A stretch of DNA of 64,000 nt from Caballeronia humi (GCF_001544475.1 NZ_FCNW02000001.1:529506-593505); one strand, 5' to 3'. Positions 34,482 to 43,632 are shown, counted from the stretch's first letter. The notes: a model not told the origin generated them from the sequence alone. Translations and numbers: made by a program.

Positions 34482-35747
34482 ATGTCAGCGCAGCCGTCCC
34501 CCGACTCGCCATTCCGATGTCCGTTCGCCCGGCTCCGGCCGACTCTGCGCGCGCGCGATCCGGCGCGCATCGGCACGGCGGGACGCGTCGTGCTGAAGAT
34601 GCTCGCCGGATTGCGCTACGGCACGCTCGATCTGCAATTGCCCGACGGCAGCGTGCGCCGTTTCGGCATCGGCAACGAGGACGGTCCGCGCGCGCGGATG
34701 ATGCTGTCGAACTGGAACGTGTGCGCAGCGGTGCTCAAGAGCGGCGACACAGGTTTCGCGGAAGCATACCTGGCTGGCGACTGGCACACCGATGACCTCC
34801 GCGCGCTGCTCGACCTCATGGTGGGCAATCGGGCATCGATCGAAAGGGCTGTTTACGGCTCTTGGCAAGGACGGCTCATGCAGCGTCTTCGGCATCTGAG
34901 GCACACGAACACGAAGGCAGGCAGCCGTCGCAATATCCACGCGCACTACGATCTCGGCAACGCGTTCTACGCGCTGTGGCTCGATGAAACGCTGACCTAT
35001 TCGAGCGCGCTTTTCGAAACCAGCACGCAGACGCTCGCCGACGCGCAGCATGCGAAATACCGCCGTCTGCTCGCCGAACTGCGCGTCGATGGCGGTGAAC
35101 CGCATGTGCTCGAAATCGGCTGCGGCTGGGGCGGTTTCGCCGAACTCGCGGCGCGCGAATCGAACGTTCACGTCACGGGCGTGACGCTCTCGAAGGAACA
35201 GCTTGCGCACGGCGGCGCGCGCATCGCGCAGGCGGGCTTGAACGGGCGCGTCGATCTGCGCCTGCAGGACTATCGCGACATACGCGGACAGTTCGACGCG
35301 ATCGCATCGATCGAAATGTTCGAAGCGGTCGGCGAACAATATTGGCCTTCGTATTTCGAATGCCTCGCGCGCAATCTGAAACGCGGCGGCCGCGCGTGCG
35401 TGCAAACGATCACCATCGACGACGCGCTTTTCGAGCGCTATCGAAAGAACAGCGACTTCATCCAGCAATACGTGTTTCCGGGCGGCATGCTGCCGTCGCC
35501 GTCCGTGTTCGTGGCGAGCGCGCGACGGCACGGTTTGAAGGTTGTCAACCGCCTTTCATTCGGACGCGATTACGCACGCACGCTGACACTCTGGCGCGAA
35601 GCATTTCTCCTGAAACTCGACGCCGTGCGCGCGCAGCAGTTCGACGAACGCTTCATCCGTCTGTGGGATTTTTACTTGTGCTATTGCGCGGCCGCGTTCG
35701 ATCACGCGAATACCGACGTGATCCAGTTCACGCTGGAACACGCGTAA
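34482..35747 (+). CDS. cfa: cyclopropane-fatty-acyl-phospholipid synthase family methyltransferase
   Basis: 421-residue SAM-dependent enzyme that adds a methylene group across double bonds of membrane phospholipid chains, protecting against oxidants and singlet oxygen. It has an N-terminal lipid-binding domain (about 20-120), HYDLGNAFYALWLDETLTYSSALF, the SAM loop EIGCGWGGFAELAARE, and EMFEAVGEQYWPSYF with QQYVFPGGMLPS at the active site. GGGAGG precedes the ATG. It is the last gene of the operon and converges on the anti-sigma/ECF pair, six bases away. Genomes of this group usually have a second cfa; this one is the stress-linked copy by context. Confidence 0.92.
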   Translation: MSAQPSPDSPFRCPFARLRPTLRARDPARIGTAGRVVLKMLAGLRYGTLDLQLPDGSVRRFGIGNEDGPRARMMLSNWNVCAAVLKSGDTGFAEAYLAGDWHTDDLRALLDLMVGNRASIERAVYGSWQGRLMQRLRHLRHTNTKAGSRRNIHAHYDLGNAFYALWLDETLTYSSALFETSTQTLADAQHAKYRRLLAELRVDGGEPHVLEIGCGWGGFAELAARESNVHVTGVTLSKEQLAHGGARIAQAGLNGRVDLRLQDYRDIRGQFDAIASIEMFEAVGEQYWPSYFECLARNLKRGGRACVQTITIDDALFERYRKNSDFIQQYVFPGGMLPSPSVFVASARRHGLKVVNRLSFGRDYARTLTLWREAFLLKLDAVRAQQFDERFIRLWDFYLCYCAAAFDHANTDVIQFTLEHA

Positions 35748-35753
35748 CGTGCG

Positions 35754-35954
35754 TCACTCGCCGGACGTGTCGTCGAGCGCGCGCTCGGTCGTCGAACGGC
35801 ACGCGCGCCGCATCCATTGCAGATCGCGCCGGTAATTGCGGCAGCCGGTACATGTAATCAGGTGCAGGCGAAGACGGTTGCGCTCGTGGAGCGTCGTTGC
35901 ACCGTCCATGTCGTTCGACAGCAGTTGCGTCGCTTCCTTGCAAGTGAGCAGCAT
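35754..35954 (-). CDS. small zinc-finger anti-sigma factor
   Basis: 66 residues with the ZAS-type zinc motif: C5 in LLTCKEA, then HLITCTGC (His and two Cys, HxxxCxxC). There is no membrane segment, so it would be a cytoplasmic regulator, possibly redox-sensitive through its thiolates. The ATG overlaps the stop of the ECF gene (TGATG), so sigma and anti-sigma are made together. It is shorter than ChrR and lacks the cupin domain. Confidence 0.85.
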   Translation of the reverse strand: MLLTCKEATQLLSNDMDGATTLHERNRLRLHLITCTGCRNYRRDLQWMRRACRSTTERALDDTSGE

Positions 35955-36538
35955 CAGGCACCTTTCTCGTCAAACCAGCGGTTCTGCAAGCACACCCGCA
36001 GCGCCATCTTCGCGCGGTGCAGGATCACGCCGCAATTCGTCTTCGTAATCGCAAGTTCCACGCAGACATCGTCGACCGCGACGTCGAGGAACTCGCGCAT
36101 CATGAACACGCGCGCGGTCGCTGGCGGCAGGCTCGTCAGACACACTTCGAAGACGGTCCAGAACTGCGTCTGCGAAAGCGTTGCCTCGGGGTCGCCCCAG
36201 GCTGACGGACGCTCGTGCTTCTTCCAGTGATCGCTTTCATTGAAGAGCGCGTCAAAGGCATCCGCGGATATTTCTTCGTCGTATACGCGGGTAGAAACGT
36301 TACGCGCCCGTGCACGAAATGTATCGACTATCTTGTTCTTGAGGATCGCGAAGACCCAGGTGCTGAACTGCGCTTGCCCGCGAAACTCGCCGATGCGCGC
36401 CATCGACGCCAGCATCGCTTCCTGAACGGCGTCCTCAGCCTCGGTGCGATCGCGCAATTGCAGTATCGCAAAGCGCAAAAGCATGTTGCGCAGGCGCGCG
36501 AGATCCGGCTGGAAACCAGAAGACTTGAGTTCGCTCAT
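35954..36538 (-). CDS. ECF-family RNA polymerase sigma factor
   Basis: 194 residues. Region 2 is at about 15-80 (QLRDRTEAEDAVQEAMLASMARI, FSTWVFAILKNKIVDTFR) and region 4 at about 120-185 (FEVCLTSLPPATARVFMMREFLDVAVDDVCVELAITKTNCGVILHRAKMALR). The chosen ATG starts at conserved region 2; upstream in-frame codons give no homologous sequence. It overlaps the anti-sigma gene downstream and is divergent from the cytochrome b561 operon, its likely target. Light, singlet oxygen or another oxidant is the probable signal from context, not from the sigma itself. Confidence 0.9.
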   Translation of the reverse strand: MSELKSSGFQPDLARLRNMLLRFAILQLRDRTEAEDAVQEAMLASMARIGEFRGQAQFSTWVFAILKNKIVDTFRARARNVSTRVYDEEISADAFDALFNESDHWKKHERPSAWGDPEATLSQTQFWTVFEVCLTSLPPATARVFMMREFLDVAVDDVCVELAITKTNCGVILHRAKMALRVCLQNRWFDEKGA

Positions 36539-36736
36539 CAACGAGAAAGGCCCCGGCTTTCGGAGGCCAAGACATGAAAAGAAATATCTGAACCACACAA
36601 TTTGGCAGTTCAAACCCGCCTCATCGCGGCGCTTTGCCACGAGAATATTCGACCGTCGATGTAATGCGGGGCCACTTGGCCCGACTAATCGCAAACACCG
36701 TGCTGCGGCACTAGACACAGCTTAAAGGATACTCAA

Positions 36737-37375
36737 ATGACCGCGCAACACTCGCACCCGGCGCCCGCCGGCGGCTCGCTCGGACGCGCACGCATTATTC
36801 AGCCGGTGTGGCTGCGCATCTCGCACTGGCTCAACGCGTTAGCTGTCATCCTGATGGTGCTTTCGGGCTGGCGCATCTATGACGCGTCGCCCGTCTTCAA
36901 GGGCTTCATGATTCCGCCCGGCATCACGCTCGGCGGCTGGCTCGGCGGCGCGCTGCAATGGCACTTTGCAGCCATGTGGCTGCTGTTCTTCAACGGCCTC
37001 TTTTATCTGGTGATGAACGTCGTCACCGGCCGCTTCGCCCGCAAGCTCTTTCCGGTTTCGCCGCGCGCCATTCTGGGCGACCTGCGTCTCGCACTAACCG
37101 GCCGGCTTTCGCACAACGATCTCAGCCATTACAACGCGGTGCAGAGGTTCGCGTATCTGTTCGCCATTGTCGATATCGCGGTCCTCGTGCTGTCCGGCCT
37201 CGTCATCTGGAAGTCGGTGCAGTTTCCGCTTCTGCGCGAGCTGATGGGCGGGTACGACACGGCGCGTGTCGTCCATTTCGTCGCGATGGCGCTGCTCGTG
37301 GGGTTCGTCGTCGTGCATGTGGCGATGGTCGCGCTCGTTCCGCGCTCGCTGCTCACGATGATTCGCGGACGCTGA
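36737..37375 (+). CDS. cytochrome b561-type membrane protein
   Basis: 212-residue membrane cytochrome with four transmembrane helices. Haem-ligand histidines lie in LRISHWLNALAV (helix 1), LQWHFAAMWLLFF (helix 2) and VVHFVAMALLVGFVVVHVAMV (helix 4). This is the membrane electron carrier for the sulfite-oxidase-like molybdoprotein encoded 37 bases downstream, much like MsrQ or YedZ-type partners, though of the Cyt b561 (NiFe-hydrogenase b-type) family. AAAGGA precedes the ATG. Transcribed divergently from the ECF sigma. Confidence 0.88.
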   Translation: MTAQHSHPAPAGGSLGRARIIQPVWLRISHWLNALAVILMVLSGWRIYDASPVFKGFMIPPGITLGGWLGGALQWHFAAMWLLFFNGLFYLVMNVVTGRFARKLFPVSPRAILGDLRLALTGRLSHNDLSHYNAVQRFAYLFAIVDIAVLVLSGLVIWKSVQFPLLRELMGGYDTARVVHFVAMALLVGFVVVHVAMVALVPRSLLTMIRGR

Positions 37376-37412
37376 CCTAAGCGCCCCGCACGACAAGACT
37401 GAGGACCACACC

Positions 37413-38207
37413 ATGAAAACTGATGAATCCAGCCGTAAAGGCGCTTTGATCGACCCGGCGCTCGATCGCGAATCCCTTCTGATCGACGCGCGCCGTGAAC
37501 TGAAAATGCCCGCGCGGCGCCTGTTCGGAAAGCAACTCGTGTCGTTGGGCGGCCTCGCCTTGCTGACCGGTTGCAGCCTCTCCGACAACAAGTCGGTCGA
37601 GACTTTCCTCACGCGCGTATCGCGACTGAACGATACCGTGCAAGGCTGGATTTTCGATCCGAACCGGCTCGCACCCACCTACACCCCGGCCGAGATGACG
37701 CGCCCGTTTCCTTTCAATGCGTTCTACGGCATCGACGACGTGCCTGAAGTGAAACGTGACGATTTCCGCCTGCAAGTGAGCGGGCTCGTGGCGAGCAAGC
37801 GCGCGTGGACGCTGCCCGAGTTGTACGCGCTGCCGCATGCCGAGCAAATCACGCGGCACATTTGCGTGGAAGGGTGGAGTGCGATCGGCCGCTGGGGCGG
37901 CACACCGTTCTCGGAGTTCCTGAAGCGCGTCGGCGCGGACACGACGGCGAAATACGTCGGCTTCAAATGCGCGGACGACTACTACGAAAGTATCGATATG
38001 GCGACGGCGCTGCACCCGCAGACGCTGCTCACCTTCACCTACGACGGCGAGACGCTGCCAGCGAAATACGGGTTCCCGATGAAGCTGCGCATGCCGACCA
38101 AGCTCGGCTACAAGAATCCGAAGCACGTCATGGAGATTTTCGTCACCAACACGTTCCCTGGTGGCTACTGGGTCGATCAGGGATACAACTGGTTCGGGGG
38201 CTCCTGA
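37413..38207 (+). CDS. Tat-exported sulfite-oxidase-like molybdopterin oxidoreductase
   Basis: 264 residues. A twin-Arg motif ARRLFGK (R35-R36) leads into a hydrophobic segment ending in a lipobox LLTGC (C54), so it is a probable Tat-exported lipoprotein with an unusually long N-region. The sulfite-oxidase molybdopterin fold follows, with the molybdenum-ligand Cys in HICVEGWSAIGRW (C151). Homologues reduce or oxidise sulfur compounds; the substrate is unknown. GAGGA precedes the ATG. It is second in the cytochrome b561-molybdoprotein-MXKDX group. Confidence 0.9.
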   Translation: MKTDESSRKGALIDPALDRESLLIDARRELKMPARRLFGKQLVSLGGLALLTGCSLSDNKSVETFLTRVSRLNDTVQGWIFDPNRLAPTYTPAEMTRPFPFNAFYGIDDVPEVKRDDFRLQVSGLVASKRAWTLPELYALPHAEQITRHICVEGWSAIGRWGGTPFSEFLKRVGADTTAKYVGFKCADDYYESIDMATALHPQTLLTFTYDGETLPAKYGFPMKLRMPTKLGYKNPKHVMEIFVTNTFPGGYWVDQGYNWFGGS

Positions 38208-38291
38208 GGCGGTCCGCATGACTGGCCGCGATGGAACTTCGATTCACCTCCGGCTACGCCGGACAAGCTTGTTCAAACAATTGAGGTTGAT

Positions 38292-38609
38292 ATGAAATTC
38301 TTGGTAACCGCAGTGACGGCCGTAACGTTGGCAATGACCGGCTCGATGGCTTTTGCTCAGACGACCGGTGCGATGTCGAGCGATTCGATGTCGAAAGATG
38401 CAATGTCGCACGACTCGATGAAGAAGGACTCGATGTCGAAAGATGCGATGTCGCACGACGCGATGAAGAAGGATTCGATGTCTAAAGATAAGATGTCGCA
38501 CGACGCGATGAAGAAAGATTCGATGTCTAAAGATGCGATGTCGCACGACGCGATGAAGAAAGATTCGATGTCCAAGGACGCGATGAAGAAGGATTCGACG
38601 TCGCAGTAA
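38292..38609 (+). CDS. pentapeptide MXKDX repeat protein
   Basis: 105 residues: signal peptide (cleavage near AFA-Q, about 23), then 15 consecutive pentapeptides from residue 28 to 102 of the types MSKDA, MSHDA and MKKDS, then TSQ. This is the penta_MxKDx family (TIGR02953), of unknown function. The mature protein has a Met every fifth residue and no Cys or Trp, so methionine oxidation or metal binding can be imagined. At DNA level the units form a 45-bp tandem repeat. GAGG precedes the ATG; 84 bases separate it from the molybdoprotein gene. Confidence 0.9.
   Translation: MKFLVTAVTAVTLAMTGSMAFAQTTGAMSSDSMSKDAMSHDSMKKDSMSKDAMSHDAMKKDSMSKDKMSHDAMKKDSMSKDAMSHDAMKKDSMSKDAMKKDSTSQ
38373..38597 (+). 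repeat. 45-bp tandem repeat inside the MXKDX gene
   Basis: The coding repeat has three pentapeptides per 45-bp unit (ATGTCGAAAGATGCG, ATGTCGCACGACGCG, ATGAAGAAAGATTCG), about five units, with the later units nearly identical in DNA. Near-identity implies recent duplication or gene conversion, so copy number may vary between strains. Confidence 0.75.
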
Positions 38610-38681
38610 CGTGCATCGCCGGGCTCGACGCGTGGTATCGCGCCGAGCCTTCGGGGGCCATTCGTGCCTCCACCCGCCCGA

Positions 38682-39443
38682 TCACTCGGGCTTTTTCTTG
38701 GGCGCGGCTTTCTTTGCCGGCGCTTTCTTTGCGGCCTCCGTCCCGGCCACGCCGGGCGGCGCTGCCTCAGTCTGCTGCTCCGCGCTCGCGCCGGAAGCAC
38801 CCACCGGGTTCGCGCCAGGCACGGCCGCGCTGCCCGGTTGCGTCATCGCAAGGCTCGCAAGCTGGTTGAACTGGGTCTGAAGCACGTTCCACCATCCCGA
38901 CGGATCGAACGCCGCGTCGTTCGCGCCGCCTGTGCCCGTCTTGGCTTCGTCTCGTGCCTCGGGCGCGGGCGGCGAAGGCGCGGCAGCCGCCTCGCGCGCC
39001 TCGCTCTTCGCCGTCGCCGACGGCGTGTTCATCGGCCAGCCCGACGCCTTCGGCTTCTCGGCCGGCGCCTGAGCCTGCGCGTTCTCCACCGACGATTGCG
39101 CATAAGCCCCGAACGCACGCAGCGTGGCGAGCGTCGCGCGCTGCACTTCGAGCGCCTGAATCGCCGATTGCAGCATGTTGAGATTGAGCTTGAGCCATTG
39201 CTCGACGGCGCGCATGTCGGTCACGCGCTTGTCGAGTTCCTCGATATTGGTAAGCGGCGCGAGCATGTCCGACATCATCGAAAGCGACGGGTTCATGCCC
39301 TGCCCGCCGCTCGGCATCGCAGCCGCGGCGAACGGATTGAGGCGCATCAGTTCCCACATCTTTCCCATCATGTCACCCTGCGAAAAACTGGGCATGCCGG
39401 GAAACGCGGCGAAAGGCGGCTTGCCGCCCGAAGTATCGGTCAT
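38682..39443 (-). CDS. phaM: PhaM-family polyhydroxyalkanoate granule regulator
   Basis: 253 residues. PhaM of Ralstonia binds PHB synthase, activates it and tethers granules to the nucleoid. The N-terminal phasin-like part ([43 protein letters not shown]) is conserved; the middle is Ala/Pro-rich and disordered; the C-terminus ([14 protein letters not shown]) is the Lys/Ala/Pro DNA-binding tail. AAGGAG seven bases before the ATG sets the start. It is the last gene of a minus-strand set with enoyl-CoA hydratase, but with a 77-bp gap it may be independent. Confidence 0.88.
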   Translation of the reverse strand: MTDTSGGKPPFAAFPGMPSFSQGDMMGKMWELMRLNPFAAAAMPSGGQGMNPSLSMMSDMLAPLTNIEELDKRVTDMRAVEQWLKLNLNMLQSAIQALEVQRATLATLRAFGAYAQSSVENAQAQAPAEKPKASGWPMNTPSATAKSEAREAAAAPSPPAPEARDEAKTGTGGANDAAFDPSGWWNVLQTQFNQLASLAMTQPGSAAVPGANPVGASGASAEQQTEAAPPGVAGTEAAKKAPAKKAAPKKKPE

Positions 39444-39520
39444 GTGAATCTCCTTCGATTGAGCGCTGTGCGGTGTGAGCCGCAATCGCGCCACTGTACC
39501 TGCAAACGGATTCAGAACAT

Positions 39521-40348
39521 TCAGAACGGTGAGCCGCCGGGGAAATCGGGCGGACGGCGCTCGCGCAGCGAACGCATGCCTTCCTGCACGTCGGGTCCGG
39601 AAAAACCCATGAATTCCAGCGCGAGCGATGCATCGAACGTCGGTCCCGCCGAGCGCAGCCAGTTATTCAGCGCGTACTTGGTCCAGCGGATCGCGCTCTG
39701 CGAGCCCGCCGCGAGCCGGTTCGCGACTTCGATCGCCTTCGGCATCAACTCGCTTTCCTCGACGGCGAGCGAGACCAGCCCGATGCGCTCCGCCTCCTCG
39801 CCGCTCACCGGCTCGCACAGCAGCAGGTAGTACTTTGCCTTCGCCATGCCGCACAGGAGCGGCCAGATGATCGCCGCGTGATCGCCCGCCGCGACGCCGA
39901 GCCGCGTATGGCCGTCGATGATGCGCGCTGTCTTCGAGGCAATAGAGATGTCCGCGAGCAGCCCCGCGACGAGCCCCGCGCCGACCGCCGGACCGTGCAT
40001 CGCCGAGACGATCGGCTTGCTGCAGTTGATCACGTTATAGACGAGATCACGCGCCTCGCGCCAGACGCGCGCGCGCACGTCGAAGTCGGACGCCATCGCC
40101 TCGACGAGACCGAGGTCGCCGCCCGCCGAAAAGCCCTTGCCCTCGCCGCGGATCAGCGCGACGCGCGTGTCGGGATCGCGGTCGATGTCGCGCCAGATTT
40201 CCGCAAGCTGGCGATGCATGTTCGCGTCGGCCGTCGAGAGTCCGCTCTTGTTCGTGCCCGTCCCGCTCATCACGATTTCGAGCACGCCGTGCGGATGCCG
40301 CTCCAGTTTCAGCGACGTGTAATTCGCGTAGAAAGAGAGATCGCTCAT
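39521..40348 (-). CDS. enoyl-CoA hydratase/isomerase family protein
   Basis: 275-residue crotonase-fold protein. The oxyanion loop [16 protein letters not shown] and [21 protein letters not shown] carry the two backbone-NH sites; the second-glutamate position is occupied by [12 protein letters not shown], with Asp rather than Glu, so hydratase chemistry is not certain. The ATG at 40348 has AAGGA eight bases upstream. It follows the ABC binding protein by 22 bases and precedes phaM. Role: probably degradation of an acyl-CoA or aromatic-derived acid. Confidence 0.85.
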   Translation of the reverse strand: MSDLSFYANYTSLKLERHPHGVLEIVMSGTGTNKSGLSTADANMHRQLAEIWRDIDRDPDTRVALIRGEGKGFSAGGDLGLVEAMASDFDVRARVWREARDLVYNVINCSKPIVSAMHGPAVGAGLVAGLLADISIASKTARIIDGHTRLGVAAGDHAAIIWPLLCGMAKAKYYLLLCEPVSGEEAERIGLVSLAVEESELMPKAIEVANRLAAGSQSAIRWTKYALNNWLRSAGPTFDASLALEFMGFSGPDVQEGMRSLRERRPPDFPGGSPF

Positions 40349-40370
40349 GGCCATTCCTTGAAGTTGCCCG

Positions 40371-41522
40371 TCAGCGCGGCTGGTAGAGCCACTTGCCGTC
40401 GCGGATTTCCACCATCACGCGCGCGCGCTGATCGAGTCCGATGTGATCGTTCGGCGTCATGTTGACGAGGCCGTTGGTATCGGCGAAGTTCTTCGTGTTT
40501 TCGAGCGCGTCGCGCAGCGCGCGGCGAAACGCCGGCGTACCGGGCGCGCCCGCCTTCAGCGCGAGCGGCACCGCGCGATCGAGCAGCATGCCCGCGTCCC
40601 ACGCATACGAGCCGAACGCCGATACCGACCCCGCGCCCTGCCGCGCCTCATAGAGTTTGATGTACGAAAGCGCAAGACGTTTCGCGGGATGATCGTCGGG
40701 AAGTTGCGCGGCGACGAGGACCGGGCTCGTCGGCAGGAAGGTTCCGTTGCAATCGGCGCCGCAGACGCGCAGGAAATCGCGGTTGCCGGTGCCGTGGTTG
40801 TGATAGATCTTGCCCTTGTAGCCGCGCAGCGCGAGCGTCTTCGGCGGCAGCGCGGCCGGCGTGCCCGCCGCGCCGACGACCACCGCATCCGGCTTCGCCG
40901 CGAGAATCTTGAGGATTTGCCCGGTCACGCTCGGATCGGTGCGATTGAAGCGCTCGTTGGCGACCATCGTGATCTTGTGCAGCTGCGCGAACTTCGCGAC
41001 TTCCACGTAGAACGTTTCGCCGAGTGCATCGGCCTGGCCGATGTAGGCCATCGTTTTCACGCCGTGGTTGCTCGCGTGCTCGGCGATGGCGGAGGCCATC
41101 ATCGCGTCGGTTTGCGGCGTCTTGAAGACCCAGTGGCGCTTGGCATCGACCGGTTCGATGATCTTCGCCGACGACGCCAGCGAGATCATCGGCGTCTCGC
41201 CCTCCGCCACGACGTCGATCATCGCGAGCGAATTCGGCGTGATCGACGAGCCGATGATCGCGTCCACACGATCCTCCGAAATCAGCTTCTTCGTGCTCTG
41301 GACGGCTTGCGTGGTATCCGAGGCATCGTCGAGGATGACGTATTCCACCGGCCGGCCGCCCATTTCCTTCGGCAGGAGCGCGACGGTATCGCGCGCGGGA
41401 ATGCCGAGTGACGCGGCCGGGCCGGTCAGCGAGAGCACCAGGCCGATTTTTACCGGCGGCGTTTGTGCGAAAGCCGTCGCTGCGGATAGTGCAATCGATA
41501 AACTGGCTATCCAGCGCTTCAT
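40371..41522 (-). CDS. periplasmic branched-chain-amino-acid-type ABC substrate-binding protein
   Basis: 383 residues with a cleavable signal peptide ([20 protein letters not shown]) and a Peripla_BP_6 (LivJ-like) fold: [49 protein letters not shown], and the C-terminal [23 protein letters not shown]. No permease or ATPase gene is adjacent, so it either serves a transporter elsewhere or feeds the local pathway. In Burkholderiales such proteins often bind aromatic acids. GGAG sits before the ATG. Confidence 0.9.
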   Translation of the reverse strand: MKRWIASLSIALSAATAFAQTPPVKIGLVLSLTGPAASLGIPARDTVALLPKEMGGRPVEYVILDDASDTTQAVQSTKKLISEDRVDAIIGSSITPNSLAMIDVVAEGETPMISLASSAKIIEPVDAKRHWVFKTPQTDAMMASAIAEHASNHGVKTMAYIGQADALGETFYVEVAKFAQLHKITMVANERFNRTDPSVTGQILKILAAKPDAVVVGAAGTPAALPPKTLALRGYKGKIYHNHGTGNRDFLRVCGADCNGTFLPTSPVLVAAQLPDDHPAKRLALSYIKLYEARQGAGSVSAFGSYAWDAGMLLDRAVPLALKAGAPGTPAFRRALRDALENTKNFADTNGLVNMTPNDHIGLDQRARVMVEIRDGKWLYQPR

Positions 41523-41627
41523 ACACGTCTCCTTGTTTTTGTTGTGCTTTTAAAGCTGCCGGCAAAGTGTAAGGCGACGAACACGACAGGCGCATCGGGC
41601 GAAACCCGTTGCGCCGCGTCGCTTGAT

Positions 41628-42614
41628 TTACTCGTGCAACGCCACGACGCTCTGATCGATCGCGCCGAAAATCGACCGCCCCGCTTCGTCGAACATCTCG
41701 ATCTTCACGCTGTCGCCGAATTTCATGAACTCCGTCTGCGGCGCGCCGTGCTCGATCGTCTCCAGGCAGCGCTTCTCGGCGATACAGCAGTAGCCGCGCT
41801 TCGTGTCCTTGTTCGAGATCGTCCCCGAGCCGACGATCGCTCCCGCGCGCAGGTTGCGCGTCTTCGCCGCGTGCGCGATCAACTGGCCGAAGTGGAACAC
41901 CATGTCGGTGCCGCAGTCGGGCTGGCCGACCTTCTTGCCGTTCCAGTGCACGATCATCGGGCGATGCACGCGGCCTTCGCGCCACGCGTCGCCGAGTTCG
42001 TCGGGCGTCACGGCGACCGGCGAAAACGCCGTCGCGGGCTTGCTCTGGAAGAAGCCGAAGCCCTTCGCCAGTTCGGCCGGGATCAGATTGCGCAACGAGA
42101 CATCGTTGACGAGCGTCAGAAGGCGCACGTGACGCAGTGCTTCCTCGGGCTTCGCTGACATCGGCACGTCACTCGTGATCGCGGCGACTTCCGCCTCGAA
42201 GTCGATGCCGAACGCCTCCGATGCACACACGATGTCGTCCGCCGCGCCAAGGAAATCGTCGCTGCCGCCCTGGTACATCAGCGGGTCGGTCCAGAATTCG
42301 GGCGGCATGTCGGCGCCGCGCGCGCGCCGCACGAGCTCGACGTGGTTCACGTAGGCGGAGCCGTCGGCCCATTGAAAGGCGCGCGGCAGCGGCGCCATGC
42401 ACGACTTCGCGTCGAACGAGAACGTGTGGCGCGCGCGGCTCTGATTGAGCGCGTCGTAGAGTTCGAGCAGTTGCGGCGCGTAGAAGGCCCAGTCGTCGAG
42501 CGCGCGTTGCATCGTGCCGACGATCGCATCCGCGATCGCCGCCGTGCGCAGATCGCGCGAAACGACGATCAATTGGCCGTCGCGCGTGCCGTCCTTCAGC
42601 GTGGCAAGTTTCAT
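41628..42614 (-). CDS. fumarylacetoacetate hydrolase family protein
   Basis: 328-residue enzyme. An N-terminal domain (MKLATLKDGTRDGQLIVVSRDL) is followed by the FAH catalytic domain with metal ligands in DFEAEVAAIT and the LTLVNDVSLRN, GSGTISN and KRGYCCIAEKR segments. Enzymes of this type cleave or hydrate 2,4-diketo or 2-keto-4-enoate acids from aromatic ring cleavage. It heads the minus-strand set FAH-binding protein-enoyl-CoA hydratase and is divergent from an IclR regulator 113 bases away, the usual design for an inducible catabolic operon. Confidence 0.9.
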   Translation of the reverse strand: MKLATLKDGTRDGQLIVVSRDLRTAAIADAIVGTMQRALDDWAFYAPQLLELYDALNQSRARHTFSFDAKSCMAPLPRAFQWADGSAYVNHVELVRRARGADMPPEFWTDPLMYQGGSDDFLGAADDIVCASEAFGIDFEAEVAAITSDVPMSAKPEEALRHVRLLTLVNDVSLRNLIPAELAKGFGFFQSKPATAFSPVAVTPDELGDAWREGRVHRPMIVHWNGKKVGQPDCGTDMVFHFGQLIAHAAKTRNLRAGAIVGSGTISNKDTKRGYCCIAEKRCLETIEHGAPQTEFMKFGDSVKIEMFDEAGRSIFGAIDQSVVALHE

Positions 42615-42727
42615 AGGGTGGTTCGGTTTCGTTGATGTCGGGTGACGATAAAGGAAATCTATTTTACGATGGTGAATCCGCGGCGCGGTTCCGCCGTTCG
42701 TTTTCAAGCGCCTTTTGCGTAAGTCCC

Positions 42728-43555
42728 ATGTCCTCGAATCTCCCTTCCCCCGCCGATGAAACCGACGAAGCCGATCCCGCCGACGCTACGGAAGAAAAGG
42801 CGCGCTCCGGCATCCAGTCGATCGAAGTCGGTTTTCGGCTGCTCGACGTACTGACCAACGAGCCGCGCGCGATGATGCTGCGCGACCTCGCGCAGCGTGC
42901 AGGCATGAGCCCGGCGAAGGCGCATCGGTATCTGGTGAGCTTTCAGCGGCTCGGGCTCGCGTCGCAGGACCCGGTATCCGGACGCTACGAACTCGGCGGA
43001 TTTGCCTTGCAGATGGGGCTGGCACGGCTCGCACGCGTCGATGGCGTGAAGCTCGCGCGCATCGCGATGTCTGAACTGCGCGACCGGCTCGATCAGACCG
43101 TCGGCATCGCGGTGTGGGGTAATCAGGGGCCGACCGTCGTGCACTGGATGGAGTCGAGCTATCCGGCGAAGGCTTCGCTGAAACTTGGCGACGTGATGCC
43201 GCTTTTGTCGTCGGCGACGGGGCTTTTGTTCGCCGCGTACCTGCCGCGCAGCAAGACTGAGGCGCTCCTCACGCGCGAACTCGCGGCGACGCGGCAGTCG
43301 ATCGCGGACATCGAGCCGGTGCTGGCGGACGTGCGCGCACACGGCGCGGCGCGCGTGGAAGGCATGCTGCTGCCGACGATCCACGCGTTCTGCACACCCG
43401 TTTTCGATTCGACCGGCGATCTCGCGCTCGGTTTGATCGCGCTCGGACACGAAGGCGCGTTCGATACCCGCTGGGGCGGTGAAATCGATTCGGCGTTGCG
43501 CACGTGTGCGGCGGATCTTTCGTATCAGTTGGGATATACGGATCGCGAGCGTTGA
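42728..43555 (+). CDS. IclR-family transcriptional regulator
   Basis: 275 residues. After an acidic low-complexity N-terminus (PADETDEADPADATEEKA) comes the IclR winged helix (SIEVGFRLLDVLTNEPRAMMLRDLAQRAGMSPAKAHRYLVSFQRLGL) and the effector domain (PLLSSATGLLFAAYL and CTPVFDSTGDLALGLIALG). It is divergent from the FAH gene and probably controls it. The ATG at 42728 lacks a good ribosome site; an in-frame upstream start at 42632 would overlap the shared promoter. Effector unknown. Confidence 0.88.
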   Translation: MSSNLPSPADETDEADPADATEEKARSGIQSIEVGFRLLDVLTNEPRAMMLRDLAQRAGMSPAKAHRYLVSFQRLGLASQDPVSGRYELGGFALQMGLARLARVDGVKLARIAMSELRDRLDQTVGIAVWGNQGPTVVHWMESSYPAKASLKLGDVMPLLSSATGLLFAAYLPRSKTEALLTRELAATRQSIADIEPVLADVRAHGAARVEGMLLPTIHAFCTPVFDSTGDLALGLIALGHEGAFDTRWGGEIDSALRTCAADLSYQLGYTDRER

Positions 43556-43632
43556 TGGCGGAGCTTGCGGAACATCGCTTTCTCAGGGCGTGTCATACGC
43601 GTTGGGTTTTCTTCACGCATCGCTGAGTGTTC

